NCBI RefSeq assembly: GCF_900156415.1
Contig: NZ_FTNM01000001.1
Span: 558,001-622,000, forward strand
Direction: 5' to 3'
DNA length: 64,000 bases
DNA from: Pontibacter lucknowensis
Lineage (GTDB): Bacteria > Bacteroidota > Bacteroidia > Cytophagales > Hymenobacteraceae
The position numbers and the translations under genes were made by a program. This document shows positions 40,308 through 49,131 of the stretch, one piece after another. Below the pieces are notes generated by a model, which made no database searches, was not told the DNA's origin, and saw nothing but the letters and a program-made list of their open reading frames with translations. Numbering within the stretch: the first letter of the stretch is position 1; the number at the start of each line of letters is the position of its first letter.

Positions 40308-41495
40308 TTAGTCAAGGATTTCAGTTACCTGACCGGCACCTACTGTTCTACCACCCTCACGGATAGCGAAACGCAGACCTTTCTCCATTGCTACTGCGTT
40401 GATCAGGTTCACCTCGATAGTGATGTTATCACCAGGCATAACCATTTCTACGCCTTCTGGCAGCATGATCTCACCAGTAACGTCTGTCGTTCTGAAGTAG
40501 AACTGTGGACGGTACTTGTTGAAGAACGGCGTGTGACGTCCACCTTCTTCTTTAGAAAGAACGTAAACCTCAGCCTTGAACTTCGTGTGAGGCTTCACAG
40601 AACCTGGCTTACAGATAACCATACCACGACGGATATCAGATTTTTCAATACCACGAAGCAATAGACCTACGTTGTCACCAGCTTCACCACGGTCAAGGAT
40701 CTTACGGAACATCTCAACACCAGTTACTACTGACTTAAGGTTCTCAGCACCCATACCCAGGATTTCAACTGCCTCACCAGAGTTGATCACACCACGCTCG
40801 ATACGGCCTGTAGCTACAGTACCACGACCAGTGATTGAGAACACGTCCTCAACTGGCATCAGGAATGGAAGGTCAGTCAAACGAGCTGGAATCGGAATAT
40901 AGCTATCAACTGCAGCCATCAATTCTTCGATTGTCTTCACCCACTTCTCGTCGCCGTTCAAGCCACCAAGAGCAGAACCCTGGATAACTGGAATGTTGTC
41001 GCCGTCGAAATCATAGAAAGAAAGAAGCTCACGGATTTCCATCTCAACAAGCTCAAGAAGCTCTGGATCGTCCACCATGTCAACTTTGTTCATGAATACT
41101 ACCAGCTGAGGTACACCTACCTGACGAGCAAGAAGGATGTGCTCACGAGTCTGTGGCATTGGACCATCAGTTGCAGCAACCACAAGGATAGCACCGTCCA
41201 TCTGAGCAGCACCAGTAACCATGTTCTTCACGTAGTCAGCGTGACCTGGGCAGTCAACGTGAGCATAGTGACGGTTCTCAGTTGCGTATTCTACGTGAGA
41301 AGTATTGATTGTAATACCTCTTTCTTTTTCTTCCGGAGCGTTATCAATAGAAGAGAAGTCGCGAAGTGCAGCAAGACCTTTCTTAGCCAAAACTGTAGTA
41401 ATGGCAGCAGTCAAAGTTGTTTTGCCGTGGTCAACGTGACCGATAGTACCGATGTTTACGTGCGGTTTGGAACGGTCAAATGTTTCTTTAGCCAT
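40308..41495 (-). CDS. tuf: Elongation factor Tu
   Basis: A 395-residue EF-Tu that delivers aminoacyl-tRNA to the ribosome. GHVDHGKTT near residue 19, [16 protein letters not shown] and the domain II/III segments ([35 protein letters not shown]) are intact. No kirromycin-type substitutions were searched for in detail. It is flanked by four tRNA genes on the same strand. Confidence 0.98.
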   Translation of the reverse strand: MAKETFDRSKPHVNIGTIGHVDHGKTTLTAAITTVLAKKGLAALRDFSSIDNAPEEKERGITINTSHVEYATENRHYAHVDCPGHADYVKNMVTGAAQMDGAILVVAATDGPMPQTREHILLARQVGVPQLVVFMNKVDMVDDPELLELVEMEIRELLSFYDFDGDNIPVIQGSALGGLNGDEKWVKTIEELMAAVDSYIPIPARLTDLPFLMPVEDVFSITGRGTVATGRIERGVINSGEAVEILGMGAENLKSVVTGVEMFRKILDRGEAGDNVGLLLRGIEKSDIRRGMVICKPGSVKPHTKFKAEVYVLSKEEGGRHTPFFNKYRPQFYFRTTDVTGEIMLPEGVEMVMPGDNITIEVNLINAVAMEKGLRFAIREGGRTVGAGQVTEILD

Positions 41496-41564
41496 TGTAT
41501 GATAATTAAATTAAGGTTAAAACGTTTAAGTATGTTGCGTTAATTATACACGTAACGGACTTTG

Positions 41565-41636
41565 AGCCAACGATGGGAATTGAACCCACGACCCCTTCCT
41601 TACCAAGGAAGTACTCTACCCCTGAGCTACGTCGGC
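41565..41636 (-). tRNA. tRNA-Thr (GGT anticodon)
   Basis: Seventy-two bases; acceptor GCCGACG/CGTTGGC with one G-T pair, anticodon stem CTTCC/GGAAG with loop TTGGTAA, T-loop GGGTTCAATTCCC. CCA is not encoded. Confidence 0.96.
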
Positions 41637-41748
41637 TTTTGCCATCACTTATCTTAAAAATGAGTTTATACTAAAAAGGAAATCCATCTTCATGAAATTC
41701 CTTACAAAGCAACCCATAATTGATAAGCAGCACGCCGTTTGCTTATTG

Positions 41749-41821
41749 AGCGGGAGACGAGGGTCGAACTCGCGGCCTATAGCTTGGAAGGCTATCGCTC
41801 TACCAACTGAGCTACTCCCGC
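41749..41821 (-). tRNA. tRNA-Gly (TCC anticodon)
   Basis: Seventy-three bases; acceptor GCGGGAG/CTCCCGC, D-arm TAGCTCAGTTGGTAGAGC, anticodon stem ATAGC/GCTAT with loop CTTCCAA, T-arm GAGTTCGACCCTC. CCA is not encoded. Confidence 0.96.
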
Positions 41822-41861
41822 TTTTAATGAAGCAAACCATTAAATAGCGTGGTCTTAATTG

Positions 41862-41944
41862 TGGGGAGAGCAGGATTCGAACCTGCGAAGTATCACTACA
41901 ACGGAGTTACAGTCCGTCCCATTTGGCCGCTCTGGAATCTCCCC
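41862..41944 (-). tRNA. tRNA-Tyr (GTA anticodon)
   Basis: Eighty-three bases with the long variable arm of class II tRNAs; acceptor GGGGAGA/TCTCCCC, anticodon stem ACGGA/TCCGT with loop CTGTAAC, T-arm GCAGGTTCGAATCCTGC. First gene after the promoter at 42029-42058. Confidence 0.95.
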
Positions 41945-42028
41945 TAATATTCAACCTGGCTGACTTATTCAGCCTTTCCTTAGCACTTCAAAACTGTTTT
42001 TCAGTCCGCTGTTCGTTCTAAGGAGATG

Positions 42029-42058
42029 CAAAATTAAGCGCTTTTTCTTTCCAGTCAA
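42029..42058 (-). promoter_or_regulatory. Promoter of the tRNA-Tyr/Gly/Thr-tuf cluster
   Basis: On the minus strand TTG (complement of 42056-42058), a 19-base spacer and TAATTTTG (complement of 42029-42036). It lies 85 bases before the tRNA-Tyr 5' end. Confidence 0.8.
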
Positions 42059-42099
42059 ATATTCTCTAAAAAATTATTCACTTTTTTTTTCTGGGTGCT

Positions 42100-44652
42100 C
42101 TACAACGCAACCTGATTGTACAGTTCCAGAAGCCTTTTATCTTGCTCATTCGCTCTTATTTCTTTAAGCAACTCTACTATCTCGGGACGCTCTGAATGCA
42201 CCATAAGTGTTTGAAAGGCAGCCATGCGTACGTAATACAGTCGATGCTCCTGTGCTAATTCTGCCAGCATACCAATCGCCTCGGGGGTATAGGCTTCCGG
42301 GTTTACCGCCATAAATGCGCCGTAGCTCTGCAACAGATAATAAAGGCCTGCTCCTTTGGCATTTTTCATCTGCTTCATAAACCAATCATACTTTTTCGCT
42401 CCTCCTTTCACTGCATAGTATGAAGCCAGCGCCAGCACGATTTCCTCATTTGTCTCCTTTTCAAAACTAGCCAGGCGTTGGTTGATGTCAGGTGCCTCTG
42501 TCATAGCATAGCCCAGTATACCTGCGGCTGCCACTTTGTAGGAGTCATCTTCCATTGCTTTCTTATATAGCTCACTATACTCATCATCGCCCCATTCAGA
42601 AAGCAGCATGATCGCACCTGCTCTTACTTCACCCTTTGCATCGCTTTCAGCTATTCGCTTCACAATTGGCTCCAGCGTTTCTGTCTGCTTAGCTGGCAAT
42701 CGTCCCGCTACATCTAAAGCCAGGTTTCGCACAGCCCAGAATTCGTCTTTCAAAACGCCCTGTAACAGGCTTACCATTTCCTGCTGGCTTAACTCCTTCT
42801 CCAACTCTTCCAATGCCGCAAGTTTTGCAGCCAACCCGCCTGCATTGTTAAACTGAAACTCCAATTCTTCGGCTGTCTTCGCATGCTCTACAGTACCAAG
42901 TAGCTGCTGCTCGCTGTCAAACAGCACAAGTTGCGGCTCTGCATCCACAGGCAGGTTAAACACCTGGTTTGCTTTTGTGATCTCGATACTATGTTCTGCT
43001 TTCTTGCCATTTTCCCAAACTGCTACTTTCAGCGGCAACCTATACACTGGCTGGTATATTGTATCCTGTTGCTGCCATACCTGAAGCGCAAGCGCACCGT
43101 TCTGATAAGTATGGCTAACTTTAAGCTCCGGATGACCGGCTCGCAGGAACCACTGATCAAAGAACCACATTAAGTCTTCGCCAGTAGTATCTTCAAAGGC
43201 CATGCGCAATTCAGCCACTTCTACATCTGAGAATTTGTTCTGTGTGAGGTAGCGGTTAAGTGAAGAGAAGAAGGCTTCGTCCCCAACATATTTGCGTAGC
43301 ATGTGCAGCACACGGCCGCCCTTGGCATAGGAGTGACTGTCGAACATGTCTTCCCGATCCGCATAGCGATAGCGAATCAGCGGTTCGCGCTTACTTTCGG
43401 ATTCATCAAGGTACTGCCCCAATTCGTCCAGGTGATGGAAGGCGGCTTCATCAGCACCGTACTTGTGCTCTGTCCACAGGTATTCAGAATAGTTGGCGAA
43501 CGCCTCGTTAAGCGGCAGGTTAGCCCAGGATTCTGTGGTCACGTAGTTACCGAACCACTGGTGGAACAGTTCGTGCGCAATGATGCCATCCCAGTTTTTA
43601 TCGAGAAGCTCCCGCTCATTCAGTTGCAGATCTTCCATGAAAGTAGAGGCCGACGTGTTTTCCATAGCTCCTGACACAAAGTCGCGCACGACCACCTGCG
43701 AGTATTTCGACCAGGGGTAATCCACGCCTAGTTTTTTTGAGAAGAACTCAAGCATTTCGGGCGTATTACCAAATATCTTCTTCGCAGTTTTCTCATAAGC
43801 CGGCTCCACATAGTAGTTCACCTCCAGGTCACGCCACTTGTCTTTTACTACGGCATACTCCCCAATGGCCATCATGGTCAGGTATGGCGCGTGAGCCTGC
43901 TCCATTTTCCAGTAGTCGGTCTTGGTGCCATTCGGGTTTTTGCGTGAGTAGACGAAGGTGCCGTTGGAGAGTGTGGTGAACTGCTGATCCACGGTAATGT
44001 ATAGCTCCTGCGTCATGCGCTCGTTTGGCGAGTCGATTGTCGGGAACCAGGCAGAGTTCGCTTCGGTTTCGCCCTGGGTCCAGATTTGGCGTGGCTTGTT
44101 TGGCTCCTCCCCTTTCGGGTTGATGAAGTAGAGTCCTTTGTCTTCGGTGATCGCATCACTGCCACCTACTGCCAGTTCATTTGGCTTAGCCGTATAATCT
44201 ATCTCAATGAGATACTTGTCGTTTCGGGTATACGTTTTGTCCAGGTCAATTGTCAGCTTCATTCCATCGTAGATATACTGAAGCTCCTTCGCGTCAAAAC
44301 CATTCATTAGGTTCACGCTGTGGATATCAAAACCTTTGGCATCTAATACAAGCTTATTCTGGGGATAGAAATAAGGCTTGAGGGTAAGCTCTGCGATGCC
44401 ATGCAGATATTGCTTATCCCAGTCAAAACTCACGCGCAGTTTGGTATGCAGCAAGTCGTGCACCCGTGTTTTGGAGGGGTTGAAGGCATGGTTCTTTGGG
44501 GCCCAGACAGGAGGCTCGGCAACTTCTACAGCCGGTTTACCTGTTACTGGCTCAACCGCGGGAGTCGCCTTCGTTTGTTTGTTCACGCTGCAGCCGCCTG
44601 TAAAAGCCATAGCGGCAGCAAGGCCAACTATGCTCAGAAACCTATGATTCAT
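42100..44652 (-). CDS. M1 family metallopeptidase, lipoprotein
   Basis: An 850-residue zinc aminopeptidase of family M1. The start at 44652 gives a lipoprotein signal (MNHRFLSIVGLAAAMAF with lipobox TGGC), so it is likely membrane-anchored outside the cytoplasm. The GAMEN exopeptidase motif (SGAMENTSAST) and the zinc site HELFHQWFGNY followed by NEAFA are intact. The C-terminal third (from about residue 600) is built of helical HEAT/armadillo-like repeats. The substrate is unknown beyond peptides. It is divergent from the biotin-carrier-like gene, sharing 87 bases. Confidence 0.92.
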   Translation of the reverse strand: MNHRFLSIVGLAAAMAFTGGCSVNKQTKATPAVEPVTGKPAVEVAEPPVWAPKNHAFNPSKTRVHDLLHTKLRVSFDWDKQYLHGIAELTLKPYFYPQNKLVLDAKGFDIHSVNLMNGFDAKELQYIYDGMKLTIDLDKTYTRNDKYLIEIDYTAKPNELAVGGSDAITEDKGLYFINPKGEEPNKPRQIWTQGETEANSAWFPTIDSPNERMTQELYITVDQQFTTLSNGTFVYSRKNPNGTKTDYWKMEQAHAPYLTMMAIGEYAVVKDKWRDLEVNYYVEPAYEKTAKKIFGNTPEMLEFFSKKLGVDYPWSKYSQVVVRDFVSGAMENTSASTFMEDLQLNERELLDKNWDGIIAHELFHQWFGNYVTTESWANLPLNEAFANYSEYLWTEHKYGADEAAFHHLDELGQYLDESESKREPLIRYRYADREDMFDSHSYAKGGRVLHMLRKYVGDEAFFSSLNRYLTQNKFSDVEVAELRMAFEDTTGEDLMWFFDQWFLRAGHPELKVSHTYQNGALALQVWQQQDTIYQPVYRLPLKVAVWENGKKAEHSIEITKANQVFNLPVDAEPQLVLFDSEQQLLGTVEHAKTAEELEFQFNNAGGLAAKLAALEELEKELSQQEMVSLLQGVLKDEFWAVRNLALDVAGRLPAKQTETLEPIVKRIAESDAKGEVRAGAIMLLSEWGDDEYSELYKKAMEDDSYKVAAAGILGYAMTEAPDINQRLASFEKETNEEIVLALASYYAVKGGAKKYDWFMKQMKNAKGAGLYYLLQSYGAFMAVNPEAYTPEAIGMLAELAQEHRLYYVRMAAFQTLMVHSERPEIVELLKEIRANEQDKRLLELYNQVAL

Positions 44653-44739
44653 GATGGAATGTTTTAATTTTGAGCTCAATTTCTAAAAATACTCTGATAA
44701 ATCAATTATCTTTAAGCTTCCAAAACCTGATTTACAAAG

Positions 44740-45237
44740 ATGCTCCAGATAAAAACCGCTAACGACAAGACATGGCAGGTTGATATTCAAAAAGACGCTA
44801 TTCTCCTTAATGGATCACCTTTCAACTGGGACATTTCTCCCCTTGGCCCTAACAGATATCATATCATAAAAGACGATAAGTCGTATACCGCAGAGTTGGT
44901 AGAAGCTGACTATCAGGCCAAAACATTCACTTTTAAGATAAATGGCATCAAGCAGACCGTGAGCGCGAAAGACCGCTTTGACCTGCTGCTTGACAAATTA
45001 GGTATGAGCAACGCCAACGCCCAGAAAGTGAACGATGTGAAGGCACCTATGCCTGGCTTGATACTTGAAATAAAAGTACAGCCCGGGCAGGAAGTGAAGA
45101 AAGGCGACCCTATCATGATATTGGAGGCGATGAAGATGGAGAACATCCTCAAATCTCCTGGAGACGGCGTGGTGAAGGAAATAAAGGTAGCCGTGAAGCA
45201 GAACGTGGAGAAAAATCAGATCCTGATTCAATTTTAA
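44740..45237 (+). CDS. Biotin/lipoyl carrier domain protein (BCCP-like)
   Basis: A 165-residue protein whose C-terminal 75 residues form a biotinyl/lipoyl domain: APMPGLILEIKVQPGQEVKKGDPIMILEAMKMEN, with Lys132 in the AMKM motif as the expected biotinylation site. The N-terminal half is a beta-rich region resembling the pre-domain of propionyl/methylcrotonyl-CoA carboxylase carriers. No carboxylase or transferase gene is adjacent, so the partner enzyme is unknown; decarboxylase/acyl-CoA carboxylase partnership is inference. Confidence 0.85.
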   Translation: MLQIKTANDKTWQVDIQKDAILLNGSPFNWDISPLGPNRYHIIKDDKSYTAELVEADYQAKTFTFKINGIKQTVSAKDRFDLLLDKLGMSNANAQKVNDVKAPMPGLILEIKVQPGQEVKKGDPIMILEAMKMENILKSPGDGVVKEIKVAVKQNVEKNQILIQF

Positions 45238-45322
45238 TTTTTTTTGTGTTGCCGGATGGGCAGCACGTACTGCCTTGCCGCGACATGAGCACCATAAATG
45301 TTAACATTACTATAAAACGACC

Positions 45323-46108
45323 GTGAAGTATAAAAGAATATTGCTGAAGTTAAGCGGCGAAGCGCTAATGGGAGAACAGCAGTACGGCATTGACTCTGAC
45401 AGGCTGATGCAGTACTCGCAGGAGATTAAAGAAGTGGCCGCACTTGGCGTTGAGGTAGCAGTAGTGATTGGTGGAGGCAACATCTTCAGAGGTGTGCAAG
45501 CTGAGCAGGTGGGCCTTGACCGCGTACAGGGTGATTACATGGGCATGCTGGCAACTGTCATCAACAGCATGGCTTTGCAGAGTGCGCTCGAAAAGCTAGG
45601 CGTTTATACCCGCTTACTTTCTGGCCTTAATATCCAGCAGGTATGTGAGCCTTATATACGTCGCCGTGCAGTGCGTCACCTTGAAAAAGGACGTGTCGTT
45701 ATTTTCGGAGCTGGCACAGGCAATCCCTACTTCACAACCGACTCAGCCGCCAGCCTTCGTGCCATCGAAATAGAAGCGGACGTTGTATTGAAGGGTACCC
45801 GTGTAGACGGCATATACTCAGCTGACCCAGAGAAGGACCCGAACGCAATTTTCTACTCGAATATCTCATTCAAAGACGTGTTCGAGAAAGGCCTGAACGT
45901 AATGGATATGACTGCCTTTACACTCTGCAAGGAAAACGGCTTGCCAATCATTGTATTCGACATGAACACCGGAGGCAACCTGAAGCGACTGGTACAGGGC
46001 GAGAAAATCGGCACGCTTGTAAGCATGGAAGACCTGGCAGACTCAATAGAAGAAGCCATCGATAATATCCAGGCTTCAGAAGGAGCAGGCTCAACTGACA
46101 AGAATTAA
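45323..46108 (+). CDS. pyrH: UMP kinase
   Basis: A 261-residue amino-acid-kinase-fold enzyme that phosphorylates UMP to UDP. The start is GTG ([18 protein letters not shown] when initiated); an in-frame stop lies seven codons upstream, so no ATG alternative exists. GGGNIFRG and the [22 protein letters not shown] segment are diagnostic. About 20 residues beyond the usual C-terminus are polar. pyrH-frr adjacency is a classical order, often with rpsB-tsf upstream, which are absent here. Confidence 0.95.
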   Translation: MKYKRILLKLSGEALMGEQQYGIDSDRLMQYSQEIKEVAALGVEVAVVIGGGNIFRGVQAEQVGLDRVQGDYMGMLATVINSMALQSALEKLGVYTRLLSGLNIQQVCEPYIRRRAVRHLEKGRVVIFGAGTGNPYFTTDSAASLRAIEIEADVVLKGTRVDGIYSADPEKDPNAIFYSNISFKDVFEKGLNVMDMTAFTLCKENGLPIIVFDMNTGGNLKRLVQGEKIGTLVSMEDLADSIEEAIDNIQASEGAGSTDKN

Positions 46109-46161
46109 TAAATTGCAGTATACATAAGATAACAGAAGAACCTTATTAAGCTAAAATTGAT

Positions 46162-46725
46162 ATGACGGAAGAAATTCAGTTTTACCTCAGCGAAGCCGAG
46201 GAGTCGATGCAAAAATCGGTACAGCATACAAACTCTGAGCTGCTTAAAATCAGAGCTGGCAAAGCCTCTCCTGCCATGGTAGAGGATCTGCGCGTAGATT
46301 ATTATGGCACTCCAACTCCTATCTCTCAGGTTGCTGGTATTACCACCCCAGACGCACGCACGCTCTTGATCAAGCCATGGGAGAAGAACATGGTTGCTGA
46401 AATTGGCAAAGCCATCAAAAACAGTGACCTAAACCTGAATCCGCAGCATGAAGCAGATTCCATCCGTCTGAACATTCCGCCACTGACGGAAGAGCGTCGC
46501 CGTGACCTGGTGAAGCAAGTGAAGAACGAGACTGAAAACGGCAAGATTGCGATTCGCAACATTCGCAAAGATGTGAACGACTCACTGCGAAAACTGCAGA
46601 AAGAAGGCACCTCAGAAGATGCTGTGCGTGATGCGGAAGCTAAAGTTCAGAAGATGACAGACAGCTACATTGTGAAAATGGACGAGCTCCTTGCGAAGAA
46701 AGAAGCTGAGATCATGACCGTGTAA
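46162..46725 (+). CDS. frr: Ribosome recycling factor
   Basis: A 187-residue RRF that splits post-termination ribosomes with EF-G. The segments IRAGKASPAMVEDLRVDYYGTPTP, ARTLLIKPWEKN, LNIPPLTEERRRDLVKQVK and AIRNIRKDVNDSLRKL cover the two domains. It lies 53 bases downstream of pyrH. Confidence 0.97.
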   Translation: MTEEIQFYLSEAEESMQKSVQHTNSELLKIRAGKASPAMVEDLRVDYYGTPTPISQVAGITTPDARTLLIKPWEKNMVAEIGKAIKNSDLNLNPQHEADSIRLNIPPLTEERRRDLVKQVKNETENGKIAIRNIRKDVNDSLRKLQKEGTSEDAVRDAEAKVQKMTDSYIVKMDELLAKKEAEIMTV

Positions 46726-46740
46726 GCATCTCATACCTTT

Positions 46741-46785
46741 ATAAAGGAGAAGCCCGCTGAGCATTCAGCGGGCTTCTCCTTTTAT
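46741..46785. terminator. Terminator between frr and nadD
   Basis: ATAAAGGAGAAGCCCGCTGA (46741-46760) pairs with TCAGCGGGCTTCTCCTTTTAT (46765-46785), with one unpaired T. A/T-rich flanks allow use by both convergent genes. Confidence 0.88.
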
Positions 46786-46800
46786 ATGCCTGTGCATTAT

Positions 46801-47373
46801 TTACAGGTATAGCTTGTGCACCTTGATATACTCTGCCACCTCGTCTGGCACCATATACTTGATCGACTTTTCCTCCTTGATACATTTCCGAATAAATGTA
46901 GCCGATATATCCAGCACAGGAGCCTTGATGAAAGTCACATTGGGCATAGCCGGCAATTCGGTGGTAACAGAGCCAGAGCGCGGGTATACATATACACGGT
47001 GATATTCCAGTATACGATCATAGTTCTTCCATTTTGGGAAGAGTGGCAGATTGTCCTCCCCCATGATCAATACAAACTCGTAGCTTGGGTACTTTTCCTG
47101 CAGGTAGGTAAGCGTGTCGATGGTATAGCTCGGCTTGGGCATGTTGAACTCGATGTTCGAAACGCCTAGACTTGGGTTATCAGCCACGGCCAATGATACC
47201 ATATGCAGCCGGTCAAACTCGTGCAGCAGCGTATTGCTGGGCTTGAAGGGGTTCTGTGGCGACACCACCAGCCAAACCGTATCCAGGTCTGTGTTATTGG
47301 CCATGAAATTAGCCAGTATCAGGTGCCCGATGTGAATGGGGTTAAAGGAGCCGAACAGCAGCCCTACTTTCAT
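46801..47373 (-). CDS. nadD: Nicotinate-nucleotide adenylyltransferase
   Basis: A 190-residue nucleotidyltransferase that makes nicotinate adenine dinucleotide in NAD synthesis. The nucleotide-binding GSFNPIHIGHL (with the HxGH pair) and the C-terminal ISATFIRKCIKEEKSIKYMVP segment identify it. Its first four bases overlap the end of gmk, indicating translational coupling. Confidence 0.95.
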   Translation of the reverse strand: MKVGLLFGSFNPIHIGHLILANFMANNTDLDTVWLVVSPQNPFKPSNTLLHEFDRLHMVSLAVADNPSLGVSNIEFNMPKPSYTIDTLTYLQEKYPSYEFVLIMGEDNLPLFPKWKNYDRILEYHRVYVYPRSGSVTTELPAMPNVTFIKAPVLDISATFIRKCIKEEKSIKYMVPDEVAEYIKVHKLYL

Positions 47374-47954
47374 ACGATGGCCGGTTCAGCGTTCAGAAAC
47401 TCGTTTACCAGTTTTTCTGCCTTAGAGCAGGCTTCTTCCAGATTGTCGTTTACGATCACCTTGTCGAACTGGTCTTCAAACTTCATCTCAAACTCCGCTT
47501 TGAATACACGGCTCGAAATGCTGGAAGCAGAGTCGGTGTTGCGGGCCTGCAGGCGCTTGGCCAACTCCTCTATTGAAGGCGGCTTCACGAAAACCGCCAG
47601 TGCTCTCTCTTTGTAAAAATGCTTTATACTCAGTCCCCCTTTTACATCCACGTCCAGTATCACGTGTTTGCCACTTTCCCAGATACGTTCTATTTCAGAT
47701 TTCAAAGTGCCGTAGAAGGCGCCTTCGTATACCTCTTCCCACTCTACAAATTCGTCTTTAGCGATCTTCTGCTTAAATTCTTCCGGTGTTATGAAGTAGT
47801 AGTCTTTTCCGTTTTCTTCGGTGCGGCCGCGCTTGTCGCGTGTGCAGGCCGAAATAGAGAAGGCAAGTAGTGGGTTTACCTGCAAGAGGTGCTTTACAAT
47901 AGTAGTTTTGCCGGCGCCGGAGGGTGCCGAAAAAATGATAATCTTTCCTTGCAT
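47370..47954 (-). CDS. gmk: Guanylate kinase
   Basis: A 194-residue kinase converting GMP to GDP. The P-loop is SAPSGAGKTT, followed by the GMP-binding region ACTRDKRGRTEENGKDYYFI and EWEEVYEGAFYGT. The first P-loop residue is Ala where Gly is more common, a mild variant. It is coupled to nadD and lies six bases from the anti-sigma gene. Confidence 0.95.
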   Translation of the reverse strand: MQGKIIIFSAPSGAGKTTIVKHLLQVNPLLAFSISACTRDKRGRTEENGKDYYFITPEEFKQKIAKDEFVEWEEVYEGAFYGTLKSEIERIWESGKHVILDVDVKGGLSIKHFYKERALAVFVKPPSIEELAKRLQARNTDSASSISSRVFKAEFEMKFEDQFDKVIVNDNLEEACSKAEKLVNEFLNAEPAIV

Positions 47955-47960
47955 CAGAGG

Positions 47961-48242
47961 TTATACAGTTTCTTGAATTCTGGCTTTAATGGACAAAGCT
48001 AAGCTTTCCGGCACAATTACGCGCTTAAGATGACCACTTACAAGCCCTTTGAGGAGTTTTTGCTTTTGATGGCTTTCGAAGCAGGGAACGCACTCTTCGA
48101 TGTGAGTATTAAAGTAGGACTGCTCTTCTGTGGAGGCTTCTCCATCAATCATCAGGTCCAACAACTTGGCAATCTTGTCGCATTCCGACTCATGCCCGTC
48201 TTCAGAAAGTTTCTGGTGCGCTTCTGTAAATTTCGATTCCAT
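47961..48242 (-). CDS. Zinc-finger anti-sigma factor
   Basis: A 93-residue soluble protein with a zinc anti-sigma (ZAS/zf-HC2) motif HIEECVPC, i.e. H-x3-C-x2-C, and an upstream Cys in SECDK. Such proteins bind and inhibit an ECF sigma factor, with release on thiol oxidation in some cases. It lacks a membrane segment. It starts 25 bases downstream of the ECF sigma gene stop, so the pair is probably co-regulated. Confidence 0.85.
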   Translation of the reverse strand: MESKFTEAHQKLSEDGHESECDKIAKLLDLMIDGEASTEEQSYFNTHIEECVPCFESHQKQKLLKGLVSGHLKRVIVPESLALSIKARIQETV

Positions 48243-48267
48243 CTTAACTCAAACTCTTTAGGTTATT

Positions 48268-48861
48268 CTAACTGTTATATCCCATGCTCTTCGCATACTT
48301 TTCCAACTTCTCTTTCAAAGAGTTACGGGCACGGTGCAGCCTGGAGCGCACGGTACCTATAGGTATATCCAGAATTTTAGCCATTTCCTCGTAGGTGAAG
48401 CCCTCGAGATCACATAAAATGATCACGGTTCTGAAGTCGACTGGCAATGCGTTCAGGGCACTGGCCACCTCGTCGCCAATCAGGTCCTGTACACTTTCGG
48501 TGCGCATGTCGGTGGTGGAGGCCACGCCGCCCTCGCCTTCTACGTCGTCCGAATTGTAGTACCCCTCGACCTCACTATAATCTACCTTGGCAGGCTGTTT
48601 GCTCTTTTTCCGGAACTCATTAATGAAAGAGTTCTTCAGGATTCGGAACAGCCAGGCTTTTGCATTAGTTCCTTGTTCAAAGTAATCGAAAAAGCGGTAT
48701 GCCTTCAGGTAAGTCTCCTGTACCAGGTCATTGGCATCATCTTCATCGAGGGTGAGCCTGTAGGCAAAATTGTACAGAGGATCCAGCACAGGCAGTAGCT
48801 CCGCCTCGAACCGGGCATCTTTTTCCTCTTTACTCAACTGTTTACCTGTTTGCTCGCTCAT
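48268..48861 (-). CDS. ECF sigma-70 factor
   Basis: A 197-residue ECF sigma factor. Region 2 (YRLTLDEDDANDLVQETYLKAY, AWLFRILKNSFINEFRK) binds the -10-like element and melts DNA; region 4 (LPVDFRTVIILCDLEGFTYEEMAKILDIPIGTVRSRL HRAR) is the -35-binding helix-turn-helix. The linker is longer than average (about 90-120). A zinc anti-sigma gene follows. A TATATTTG element lies about 50 bases upstream. Confidence 0.93.
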   Translation of the reverse strand: MSEQTGKQLSKEEKDARFEAELLPVLDPLYNFAYRLTLDEDDANDLVQETYLKAYRFFDYFEQGTNAKAWLFRILKNSFINEFRKKSKQPAKVDYSEVEGYYNSDDVEGEGGVASTTDMRTESVQDLIGDEVASALNALPVDFRTVIILCDLEGFTYEEMAKILDIPIGTVRSRLHRARNSLKEKLEKYAKSMGYNS

Positions 48862-48908
48862 TTGACTTGATTTTGTAATTTATAAAGTCGTCATCGCGTA
48901 ATTATACG

Positions 48909-48916
48909 CAAATATA
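48909..48916 (-). promoter_or_regulatory. Candidate -7 element of the sigma/anti-sigma unit
   Basis: The minus strand reads TATATTTG, about 48 bases before the sigma factor ATG. No clear -33 TTG at the right spacing. The rest of the 270-base intergenic region shows no gene. Confidence 0.45.
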
Positions 48917-49093
48917 GAAATTTTAATTACATACCTTTCTAGGCGCCTTTGGGTTGCACGGGAGCCACATTGGTATGCGCAGGACAGGCAGCTCTTAAGC
49001 CGCTCTTATTCCTTTCTTTATTAGAAACATACGGATTTTCAGAACTTTCAGCAGTTCCTGAGCTTTTTTTTCACTGGTTTAGGTGTTAAAGCT

Positions 49094-49101
49094 TAATTTT
49101 G
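49094..49101 (+). promoter_or_regulatory. Candidate -7 element of the double glycosyltransferase gene
   Basis: TAATTTTG, matching TAnnTTTG, 30 bases before the ATG at 49132. The -33 partner is not clear. Confidence 0.5.
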
Positions 49102-49131
49102 CAACTCCAACCACATAGGGAGTTCCCACAC

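Noticed and set aside
41649-41840. 63-residue minus-strand frame
   Set aside because: It runs through tRNA-Gly; the tRNA structure explains the conservation and the peptide is not coding.
48862-49131. Hidden small gene in the 270-base gap between the sigma factor and the double glycosyltransferase
   Set aside because: No open frame of useful length with a plausible start was seen; only promoter-like elements.
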